This document shows, in pieces, positions 43,077 through 50,325 of a stretch of DNA of 64,000 nt (position 1 is the first letter of the stretch; each line of letters begins with the position of its first letter). The DNA comes from Nodosilinea sp. PGN35 (GTDB lineage Bacteria; Cyanobacteriota; Cyanobacteriia; Phormidesmidales; Phormidesmidaceae). Below the pieces are notes generated by a model. That model did not search any database. It had not been told where the DNA came from and was given only the letters and a program-made list of their open reading frames with translations. The stretch is from contig NZ_JAQKQJ010000020.1 in NCBI RefSeq assembly GCF_029109325.1, positions 1 to 64,000 on the forward strand. Reading direction: 5' to 3'. The position numbers and the translations under genes are program-made.

Positions 43077-43997
43077 TTATAGGCAGTGGGCCTGGTACAC
43101 CTCGCTGGCGGCCCGGTGCAGCAGCGAGTGGCGAAAGATCAGATCCGCCATTGACCGGCCGTAGCCGCCGCCGATAACGCAGGCGACGGGATAACCTGCG
43201 CCCACACAGCAGTCGAGCACAAAGCGATCGCGCTCATAGATGCCCGTGTTGGTCAGCGCTAGCTTGCCCAGCAGGTCGTCTCTGTGGGGGTCGGCTCCGG
43301 CATCGTAGAGCACCAGGTCAGGCTGCACCTGGGCCAGCAAATCGGGAACGTGCTGCCTCAGGCAGTCCAGGTAGGCGTCATCCTCTAGGCCCAAGGCTAA
43401 GGCTACATCTAGATCGCTGGCCTGCTTGCGGGCCGGGAAATTCTCCTGGCAGTGCATTGAGAAGGTGAAGACGCTGGGGTCGTCGCGAAAGATCCAGGCG
43501 GTACCGTCGCCCTGGTGAACATCGAGATCGAGAATCAGCACTCGCTGCACCCTACCCTGGGCTTGCAGGACACGGCTGGCGATCGCCAAATCATTGAAAA
43601 TGCAAAACCCCGAACCGTAGTCGGGAAAAGCGTGGTGGGTGCCCCCGGCGGTGTTGCAGGCCAGCCCGTGCTCCAGCGCCAGCTTGGCGGTGAGAATGGT
43701 GCCCCCCACCGCCGTGCAGGTGCGCTTCACCAGAGCGGCGCTCCAGGGCAGGCCAATGCGCCGCTGGGCCTTGGCATCTAGCGTGCCCTGACGGTAGGCG
43801 TTGACGTAGGCGGGATGGTGGACAAACTCCAGCCAGGGTTGGGGCGGTTCCCCCGGCTGGTAGATCTGCTCTGGGGTAATGACGCCGTCGTGCAGCAGGC
43901 GATCGCGCAGCAGCTGAAACTTGGGCATCGGAAACCGATGCCCATCGGGCAGGGGGGCCACATAGTCGGGGTGGTAGATAACCGGCAGCTGACTCAA
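43077..43997 (-). CDS. Histone deacetylase superfamily (acetylpolyamine amidohydrolase-like) protein
   Basis: A 306-residue zinc hydrolase of the arginase-deacetylase fold. The motifs AGGTHHAFPDYGSGFCIFND (His121, His122), LILDLDVHQGDGT (Asp157, Asp159, His161) and a later DAGADPHRDD supply the zinc site and charge relay. Bacterial members deacetylate polyamines or small acetylated compounds; the substrate here is unknown. It begins with TTG, and no earlier ATG is in frame. Confidence 0.9.
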   Translation of the reverse strand: MSQLPVIYHPDYVAPLPDGHRFPMPKFQLLRDRLLHDGVITPEQIYQPGEPPQPWLEFVHHPAYVNAYRQGTLDAKAQRRIGLPWSAALVKRTCTAVGGTILTAKLALEHGLACNTAGGTHHAFPDYGSGFCIFNDLAIASRVLQAQGRVQRVLILDLDVHQGDGTAWIFRDDPSVFTFSMHCQENFPARKQASDLDVALALGLEDDAYLDCLRQHVPDLLAQVQPDLVLYDAGADPHRDDLLGKLALTNTGIYERDRFVLDCCVGAGYPVACVIGGGYGRSMADLIFRHSLLHRAASEVYQAHCL

Positions 43998-44069
43998 AGC
44001 CCCTGGATGCCCCTAGGCGAACAATCCTTCACGAACAACACCGTCACGCCCCCCCTTCACGATCGATGC

Positions 44070-44894
44070 CTACATCAGCGACGACAGCGATCGCCGCTGG
44101 CGCATATCCAGGGCGTGGGCTACGCTGCCCTCAGCCCAGTCGAGGGGCAGGTCGGCCTCGGGGGGCACCACGGCTGAAGTCGCCGCTGGTACCGGGGCAG
44201 CGCGGGCCACCGCAGGCTGGGGCGGTTTGCCGTCGGGGAGGCTGCGCCGTCCCGGCGGCGGCGATTTTGACACCACTCTAAACTTAGCTACCGCTGGAGT
44301 CTCTAACGGTGTCGGTGACCCTGGGCCAGCGGGCGGCTCAGGGGACGGCTCACGGGGCGGTGCTTCGACAATTCTGGCACCGGGGGCAATGACCCCATCG
44401 CGCTGGGGGGAGTAGGGGGCCAACCGCTTTGGATGAAGGGGCCGCACAGGGGCAGATGCTTTGACGACCGGGTGTGGGCGGGCTTTTTTGCGTTTGGGCG
44501 GGCGGGCAGAGGCTTTAATCTGCTGGGTCAAAACAAAGGAGCCAAAGGCACAGAGCCCCACCAGGCTCACCAGTCCCCAGAGAGCAACGCCGGAGCGGGC
44601 CGCGGGCTCCTCTGAAGAAGCCCCCTCTGGGGCAGCAGCACCATCGCCTGTGGGCGCTGCCATGACCGAGAGCGGCGCGGTGGCAGCCTCCTCAACGGGT
44701 TCGTTAAACATGAGACCGTGGTAGGCGATCGCAGACACGCACACCAGGGTGAGCCATAGCCCCCCCAGCAAAAACAGAGGCCGATAGGTCAGCAGCCGGG
44801 CCCAAAACAAACCCGATGTGACGGCGGGGTCTTGGGCCTGGGAAAAGGGTTGGGGGGAGCGGGGCGAAGCCTGCCCGGAAACATGCTGTGCCAT
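44070..44894 (-). CDS. Two-helix membrane protein with proline-rich tail, unknown function
   Basis: A 274-residue protein with membrane segments near residues 35-60 and 105-130 and a Pro/Ala/Lys-rich remainder (RPPKRKKARPHPVVK and similar). A short C-terminal segment (DWAEGSVAHALDMRQRRSLS) may be the conserved part. Not recognised. It lies between the histone-deacetylase-like and LytM genes on the same strand. Confidence 0.7.
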   Translation of the reverse strand: MAQHVSGQASPRSPQPFSQAQDPAVTSGLFWARLLTYRPLFLLGGLWLTLVCVSAIAYHGLMFNEPVEEAATAPLSVMAAPTGDGAAAPEGASSEEPAARSGVALWGLVSLVGLCAFGSFVLTQQIKASARPPKRKKARPHPVVKASAPVRPLHPKRLAPYSPQRDGVIAPGARIVEAPPREPSPEPPAGPGSPTPLETPAVAKFRVVSKSPPPGRRSLPDGKPPQPAVARAAPVPAATSAVVPPEADLPLDWAEGSVAHALDMRQRRSLSSLM

Positions 44895-45032
44895 AGAGTA
44901 CCTGGGGCCATCGGTGCACCAATCTCAGCGTTGCCAATGCACCCGTTAAGGCCAATTGTAGGCGCTCTTGCCGGTAGGCGCTAGGGTTTAAGCCGCCGCT
45001 GTAGCCTCAGTCTGCCCCCAGGGGACGGGTTT

Positions 45033-45977
45033 CTAGCGCAGCACCATGGCGGGCACATGGTCTTGGGGGTCTTGGGCCACCCAGCCCGCTGTCGAGTTGA
45101 GCCGCACTTCAAAGAATAGAAACGAGTCGTCAGCGCCCTCGGGGGTGGCGATCGCCCCGAGGCGATCGCCCTGGCGCACCGTCTGCCCCGCCCGCACGTT
45201 CAGCGCCGCCAGGTTGGCGTAGCGGGTCTGGAGCCCCTGGGCATGGTTGACCACCACCAGGTTGCCGTAGACGGCGTCGGTGCCAGCGAAGGCCACAGTG
45301 CCTGCCCCGACCGCTAGCGCCGGGGTGCTGGCCGAGCTGGCCAGGGCTACCCCGGTGTTAAAGACCAGCTTGCCCTGGGCGGAGTCGGGCTGCCAGCCGT
45401 AGTTGACAATCACCTGCGATCGCTGGGGCAGTGGATACCCCTGGAGCGGGCTGGCGGGGGCGGCCGCTGGGGTCGCTGTGGTAGCCACGCCGGGAAACCA
45501 GTTGACCCCCGGCACAAAAATAGTGGCCGGGACAGCGCTCACGCAGCCGTTGACCTCAAACAGCACATCTGCTCTACTGTTGTAGACTCGGGCAACCTCC
45601 TGCCAGGTTTGGCCGGGGGCAACGCTCACCCGAATGCCGTTAAAGGGCGGCACCAGCAGCTCTTGCCCTGGGGTGACGGTTCCCCCCTGCACGGCGGGGT
45701 TGAGCCCCATGAGCGTAGCCGGCAGCAGGCTGTAGCGCTGGGCGATCGCCGCCAGGGTTTCGCCCTGGGTTACCCGATGACGGGTCAGGCGCGACAGCAC
45801 CGGCTGGGCGCAGGCTGCCGGGCTCGTCTGGGCGCTCGCGCTCGGTACCGTCGCTCCTCCCAGAGGCCAGGCAACGGCCAGCCCCACCAGCGCGACTAGC
45901 CCCTTACCCTGCCACGGGGCGGCGATCGCGGCCCACCGCCGCGTCGCCCAATGCTTAAGCAAATCGTGAAATACCAT
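45033..45977 (-). CDS. LysM plus degenerate M23 (LytM factor-like) protein
   Basis: A 314-residue exported protein. Signal or anchor at about 25-50, a LysM domain at about 68-112 (HRVTQGETLAAIAQRYSLLP), a second LysM-like segment (VAPGQTWQEVARVYNSRADV), then an M23/LytM-like domain (about 190-305). The zinc ligands of active M23 enzymes are missing: the HxxxD motif reads FNTGVALA, the first later His site reads RYANL and the HxH motif reads FLFFE. That is the state of EnvC and NlpD, non-enzymatic activators of AmiC-type amidases. An AmiC-type gene is at 34071. Peptidoglycan binding is well supported; the regulatory role is inferred. Confidence 0.88.
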   Translation of the reverse strand: MVFHDLLKHWATRRWAAIAAPWQGKGLVALVGLAVAWPLGGATVPSASAQTSPAACAQPVLSRLTRHRVTQGETLAAIAQRYSLLPATLMGLNPAVQGGTVTPGQELLVPPFNGIRVSVAPGQTWQEVARVYNSRADVLFEVNGCVSAVPATIFVPGVNWFPGVATTATPAAAPASPLQGYPLPQRSQVIVNYGWQPDSAQGKLVFNTGVALASSASTPALAVGAGTVAFAGTDAVYGNLVVVNHAQGLQTRYANLAALNVRAGQTVRQGDRLGAIATPEGADDSFLFFEVRLNSTAGWVAQDPQDHVPAMVLR

Positions 45978-46288
45978 GAACCGTAAGCGACCTAACCAAC
46001 CGCAAACCTGACAACCCCAGCGGGGCTCTAGGAAAGCCAGACCACCCCCAGGGGTACAGCCTCTATAATAGGCAGGACAACCTCAATTGCTCAGGGGGCT
46101 ACCTGGGTTTTACAGACCGGGCTGCCCCATTCAGGAAATATTTGCTCTGGAGAATATTCGGTACAGTAGAGCTAGCGTCTTGAGGTTGTCGGTAGGGTGG
46201 CCATCGAGCAGTTGCGAGGGCGCGATCGCAGGGGCTACCAGGTCTCACAGGCAGGGCACACCAGGCAAAGTAGCAGAGGGCATTAAGC
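45978..46288 (+). promoter_or_regulatory. Upstream region of the Deg protease gene
   Basis: A 311-bp gap between divergent genes, so it should hold promoters for both. The part near 46130-46165 is relatively AT-rich (ATATTTGCTCTGGAGAATAT contains a short dyad). No gene or known RNA is supported. Confidence 0.4.
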
Positions 46289-47542
46289 ATGGACTCGTTG
46301 CCAAAGCAATTTCCCCAGCAGCTCGCGTGGGTAGCGGCAGCCCTGGCCGTGGGCGGCGGGGCGGGCTGGGCCGGTCACCACTACGTCATGCAGGCCAGCT
46401 CCGTTGAGGCCGCCGATGCCGCCGACGAGCCCTCCCCAGCGGTCAAGACCTCGCTGACCACCGTGGCTGAGACGCCGCCCGATCTCCTGGCTGCTAGCCC
46501 CCTGGCCGCAGTCAGCCAAAACTTTATTGCCCTGGCGGTAGAGCGAGTTGGCCCCGCAGTGGTGCGCATCGACGCCGAGCGCACGGTGCCCGAAATTTCC
46601 CCCGATGCCTTTAACAACCCCTTCTTTCGCCGCTTCTTTGAGGATGAAATGCCCCCCTCCAACCTGCCGGATCGCCTCGAGCAGGGCACTGGTTCGGGCT
46701 TTATTCTCAGCGCTAACGGACAGATTTTGACCAATGCCCACGTGGTAGAGGGAGCCAAAACAGTGCAGGTGACCCTGCGCGACGGGCGTAACTTTGAGGG
46801 CCAAGTGGTTGGGGTAGACTCAGTCACCGACGTAGCGGTAGTCAAAATCGAGGCTGCCGACCTGCCCACCGTGCAGATTGGCAGCACCCAAAACTTAGCT
46901 CCAGGACAGTGGGCGATCGCCATTGGCAATCCCCTCGGCCTCGACAACACCGTCACCGCTGGCATCATCAGCGCCCTGGGGCGCAGCAGCAACCAGGTGG
47001 GCATCCCCGACAAGCGGGTGCAGTTTATTCAAACCGACGCCGCCATCAACCCCGGCAATTCGGGCGGCCCCCTGCTCAACGACCGGGGTGAAGTCATCGG
47101 CATGAACACCGCCATTCGCGCCAACGCCCAGGGCCTGGGGTTTGCCATTCCCATCGAAACCGCCAAGCGGATCGCCGATCAGCTGTTTACCAACGGTGAG
47201 GTGCAGCATCCCTTCCTGGGCATTCAAATGGTAGAACTCTCCGCCGAGATGGTGCAGCGCATCAATGAAGAAGAGCAGCTCAACCTTCAGCTCGACGACG
47301 ACGACGAGCCCGGCGTGCTGATTGTGGGCGTGCTGCCCAACAGCCCCGCCCAGGCCGCAGGGTTAGAGATTGGCGATGTCATCCGCGCCATTGAGGGCGA
47401 CCCCGTCGACAGTCCCCCCGACGTGCAGGCTCGGGTAGAATCTACCGCTATTGGCGACACCCTCAACCTCGATATCCACCGCGACGGGCGCGACCAGACC
47501 ATTGCCGTCAAGCCCGCCGCCATGCCCTCTGACCTGCGCTAG
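46289..47542 (+). CDS. Deg/HtrA-family serine protease (HhoA-type) with PDZ domain
   Basis: A 417-residue exported protease. An N-terminal membrane or signal segment, trypsin-like domain with His151 (LTNAHVV), Asp181 (TDVAVVKIE) and Ser258 (NPGNSGGPL), and one PDZ domain at about 320-405 (GVLIVGVLPNSPAQAAGLEI). Cyanobacteria have HhoA, HhoB and HtrA paralogues that act in protein quality control in the envelope; which one this is cannot be told by eye. All catalytic residues are present. Single gene. Confidence 0.93.
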   Translation: MDSLPKQFPQQLAWVAAALAVGGGAGWAGHHYVMQASSVEAADAADEPSPAVKTSLTTVAETPPDLLAASPLAAVSQNFIALAVERVGPAVVRIDAERTVPEISPDAFNNPFFRRFFEDEMPPSNLPDRLEQGTGSGFILSANGQILTNAHVVEGAKTVQVTLRDGRNFEGQVVGVDSVTDVAVVKIEAADLPTVQIGSTQNLAPGQWAIAIGNPLGLDNTVTAGIISALGRSSNQVGIPDKRVQFIQTDAAINPGNSGGPLLNDRGEVIGMNTAIRANAQGLGFAIPIETAKRIADQLFTNGEVQHPFLGIQMVELSAEMVQRINEEEQLNLQLDDDDEPGVLIVGVLPNSPAQAAGLEIGDVIRAIEGDPVDSPPDVQARVESTAIGDTLNLDIHRDGRDQTIAVKPAAMPSDLR

Positions 47543-47634
47543 TAGATGAGAGTTTTGAGTGCTCAGTTTTGAATATTGAGTTGATCACTTAAGCCGTCAC
47601 TCAAAACTTAAAATTCAAAACTCAAAACTTCCAT
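47543..47634. repeat. TTTTGAGTTTTGAATTTTGA-type intergenic repeat
   Basis: Between the protease and larB. Copies of CAAAACT, AAATTCAAAACTCAAAAC and the complementary TTTTGAGTGCTCAGTTTTGAA face each other in inverted orientation around 47563-47630. This AT-rich repeat type is common between cyanobacterial genes. Confidence 0.7.
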
Positions 47635-48417
47635 TCATACCCCCCTACTCCCCAGGCGAGCTCCGGTGCGCAAAATCTGCCCGGCCAGCACCGCCGCGCC
47701 AAAGCCGTTGTCGATGTTGACCACACCAATGCCCGTCGCGCAGGAGTTGAGCATGGTCAGCAGGGCTGAGAGGCCGTTAAAGCTGGCCCCGTAGCCAATG
47801 CTGGTGGGCACCGCGATGACGGGGCAGTCTGCCAGACCGGCGACGACGCTGGGCAGCGCCCCTTCCATGCCTGCCACCACGATCAGCACATCCATATTGC
47901 GAATCAGGTGGCGGTGGTGCAGCAGGCGGTGCAGCCCGGCCACCCCGACGTCCCACAGGCGCTTGACCGCAAACCCGCTCAGCTCGGCGGTGATGGCCGC
48001 CTCTTCGGCCACCGGCAGGTCGGCGGTGCCGGCGGTGAGCACGCCAATGGTGCCGGGATGCTGAACGACCCAGTCGGTGGGCACCAGGGCGCAAATGCGG
48101 GCTGTATCGTAGTACCGCACCGCCGGAATTTGCTGCTGCACCTGGGCGTAGACCTCGGGCTCAATGCGGGTGGCCATGACCACCGGGTTGTGCTGGTGCA
48201 GACTGCGCATGATTTGCACAATCTGGTGGGGGGTTTTGCCCGGCCCCCAGATCACCTCTGGAAAACCGGTGCGCAGGGTGCGGTGGTGGTCAACCTTGGC
48301 AAAATCATCGACGGGCTCAAAGTCGAGGTACTTGAGCTGGTCGAAGGCGGCATCGGGGCTGAGTTGCCCCTGGGAAACGGCGTTGAGCAGATTGCGCAGG
48401 GTGTCGGGCTGGGTCAC
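47635..48417 (-). CDS. larB: Nickel-pincer cofactor biosynthesis protein LarB
   Basis: A 260-residue protein matching LarB, which carboxylates and hydrolyses nicotinic acid adenine dinucleotide in the first step of nickel-pincer nucleotide synthesis. Signatures: DHHRTLRTGFPEVIWGPGKT, VLTAGTADLPVAEEA, VVAGMEGALPSVVAGL, and VPTSIGYGASFNGLSALLTM followed by IDNGFGAA. LarC, LarE and LarA are not in the window. GTG start. Single gene. Confidence 0.93.
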   Translation of the reverse strand: MTQPDTLRNLLNAVSQGQLSPDAAFDQLKYLDFEPVDDFAKVDHHRTLRTGFPEVIWGPGKTPHQIVQIMRSLHQHNPVVMATRIEPEVYAQVQQQIPAVRYYDTARICALVPTDWVVQHPGTIGVLTAGTADLPVAEEAAITAELSGFAVKRLWDVGVAGLHRLLHHRHLIRNMDVLIVVAGMEGALPSVVAGLADCPVIAVPTSIGYGASFNGLSALLTMLNSCATGIGVVNIDNGFGAAVLAGQILRTGARLGSRGV

Positions 48418-48539
48418 GGAGGCGGCAAGATAGGGGTAAAGGGTGCGGCAAGATTAGCCTAGACTACTGCGCCCAAAACGGGGGGCGAAAAATGTCACAG
48501 GGTTGTCATACCTCGGCTACCTCGGTGACATACCCGGCT

Positions 48540-48611
48540 CCTACATTAATGATTAATCGTTCACTCCTCAACACCCCACGCGCCGGAGCCCATCGCTCCG
48601 GCGCTTTTTTT
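48540..48611 (+). ncRNA. Probable small RNA, Yfr1-like
   Basis: In the gap between larB (minus) and 48741 (plus) a strong plus-strand terminator stands without any coding gene before it, implying a short non-coding transcript. Just before the terminator is ACTCCTCAACACC, close to the ACUCCUCACAC motif of the cyanobacterial sRNA Yfr1 but with one extra A. A small ATTAA-TGA-TTAAT hairpin precedes it, giving the two-hairpin layout and about 65-70 nt size of Yfr1, which regulates outer-membrane protein mRNAs. A possible -35 is TTGTCA near 48505. The 5' end is a guess. Confidence 0.5.
48580..48611 (+). terminator. Strong Rho-independent terminator of the candidate sRNA
   Basis: A perfect 10-bp GC stem GCGCCGGAGC / GCTCCGGCGC, a 5-nt loop and seven T (48605-48611). 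It lies on the plus strand, where the nearest upstream coding gene on that strand ends about 1 kb earlier. Confidence 0.95.
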
Positions 48612-48740
48612 ATGGGGGCATCCGGAAAGGCAGAGGGCATTCTGTATTAAGTGATCAGGCCGTGACAATAGCCCACCGCTAATTCGGGTGGGGTTGCATC
48701 CTCAGGAGCGGCAGTTGTTCTTCACTCTACTTTTAATCCT

Positions 48741-49151
48741 ATGAGACGGCATCTATACGCGATTTGCAGAGCGTTCGGGAACCGACTCGGCATGAGTATC
48801 CGTCCCGGAATCGCCCTGGCCAGCCTGGGCCTGGTCACTCTGGCTCAGCCCGCCAGCGCTCGCCCGGAAATTGCCAGCGGCGATCAGCTGCTTGACACCG
48901 ATGTGGCTGGCTGCCTGAGTCGGGCCGATCGGCTGATTGACCGCCTCGGGGTTGAGTCTGACCGGGGCGGCATTGACCGCACTGGCTACTTTGAGGATGG
49001 CTCCTTTCGGGTGCTCTGCTACGGCGCTGGTGACACCAGCAGCCTGGCAATTGTATTTGCCACCCACGATCAGTCGGCGGAGGTGGCCTCTAGCTTTATT
49101 CAAATGACCCTGACCGAACTGTCGCGGGGCGAGGCGCTCTCCCAGCAGTAG
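48741..49151 (+). CDS. Small exported protein of unknown function
   Basis: A 136-residue protein with an N-terminal export signal (MSIRPGIALASLGLVTLAQP then ASARPE) and a compact remainder with two cysteines (GCLSRADRL and LCYGAGD). Not recognised. An internal ATG at 48792 could be the true start and still keep the signal. It is convergent with the phosphoribulokinase-like gene. Confidence 0.75.
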   Translation: MRRHLYAICRAFGNRLGMSIRPGIALASLGLVTLAQPASARPEIASGDQLLDTDVAGCLSRADRLIDRLGVESDRGGIDRTGYFEDGSFRVLCYGAGDTSSLAIVFATHDQSAEVASSFIQMTLTELSRGEALSQQ

Positions 49152-49162
49152 GTCGGGTGCCC

Positions 49163-50104
49163 CTACTCGGAGATTTTGGCAGCCTTGAGCATGTGGTAGG
49201 TAATCAGCAGCTGGGTGAGCGCCAGGGGATAGCTTTGCAGGGTTTCGCCCGTGGTGCCGACCACCTTGCCGATGTCGGTGTTGCCCTCAATGCTGCAAAA
49301 CCTGCCCAGGTAGGGAATTTCGCTGCACAGGGTGCGCTCTAGTTCCTGCACCGGCTTTTCGGTGGCGTGGCCATCGATTTCGAGCACGTCTACGGGTTTA
49401 CCCATGTCGCGATCGAGGCCCAGGCGCACCGCATCACTCAGGGAACCGCCGTTTTTATCTTCCAGCAGGTGGGTAAAGTCGGGGTGGGGAATGGTGGGCC
49501 GCATCACCAGGCGCACGTTGAGCAGCAGTTCGTCCTCACTGTTGCTGCCGTCGGGCGGGTAGAAGCTAACTACCACATCGGCCCACTGACGCTGGGGGCG
49601 AATGAAGGCCTCAGAGTCGTGCTCCCGCGCTTTAATTTGCTCGACGACTTCTTCGGGGGTGTAGCCGCGCTTGCGGGTGTCGCGCTTGATCTTCCAGTTG
49701 GCGCGCAGGTCTTCGGGCGGAGCCAGGTAGACTTTGACATCGTAGGCGTCACGGCAGGCGCGGGTCGAGTAGCCCAGCAGCCCTTCGACGATCACAAAGC
49801 GCTGGGGCTCGATGTATTCTGGGGCGTCAAACTCGCCGCTGCTGTGGTTGTAAATTGGTTTGAGGATGGGCTGTCCGGTGCGCAGCAGGCTCAAATGCTG
49901 CTGAATAATATCGATGTAGTTACAGTCGGGGTGCAGGGCCGAAATGCCCATTTCTTTGCGCTGTTTGCGATCGTAGCGGTGGTAGTCGTCCGTGCAAATG
50001 ATGGTGACTTGGTCTTCGCCTAAAATTTGAGCGATCCCCCGCGTTAAGGTGGTTTTACCGGCGGCGCTATCGCCCACAATGCCAAGAATTACCGGACGAC
50101 TCAT
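49163..50104 (-). CDS. Phosphoribulokinase-family kinase, non-redox-type paralogue
   Basis: About 313 residues from the ATG at 50104, which follows GGAG; an earlier in-frame start lies at 50125. The P-loop is GDSAAGKT (residues 11-18), followed by TIICTDDYHRYDRKQRKEMG and KPIYNHSSGEFD, diagnostic of the phosphoribulokinase/uridine kinase family. In the Calvin-cycle enzyme of cyanobacteria the P-loop reads GDSGCGKS, with a regulatory cysteine that is absent here, and the C-terminal half also differs. It resembles the shorter bacterial-type PRK. It is probably a second kinase whose substrate may or may not be ribulose 5-phosphate. Confidence 0.8.
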   Translation of the reverse strand: MSRPVILGIVGDSAAGKTTLTRGIAQILGEDQVTIICTDDYHRYDRKQRKEMGISALHPDCNYIDIIQQHLSLLRTGQPILKPIYNHSSGEFDAPEYIEPQRFVIVEGLLGYSTRACRDAYDVKVYLAPPEDLRANWKIKRDTRKRGYTPEEVVEQIKAREHDSEAFIRPQRQWADVVVSFYPPDGSNSEDELLLNVRLVMRPTIPHPDFTHLLEDKNGGSLSDAVRLGLDRDMGKPVDVLEIDGHATEKPVQELERTLCSEIPYLGRFCSIEGNTDIGKVVGTTGETLQSYPLALTQLLITYHMLKAAKISE

Positions 50105-50325
50105 AGATTTCTCCAGGGTTGGCAACCAAATAGTTTAGTTACCCCATTGTAGGAACCAGTGGGGTGATCACCAAATATTTATTGCTCTGTGTAATGACCT
50201 CAGCGTAAGGGTGCGATCGCCCCTCGGGCAATCTATAGCGTTCAAACGTCTGGCATTTGTCAGAATAAGGGGGTACCGCTGGCCGCCTTTTGCGGGTCAC
50301 TCACTAGCTCTGCGAACCGAAGCCC

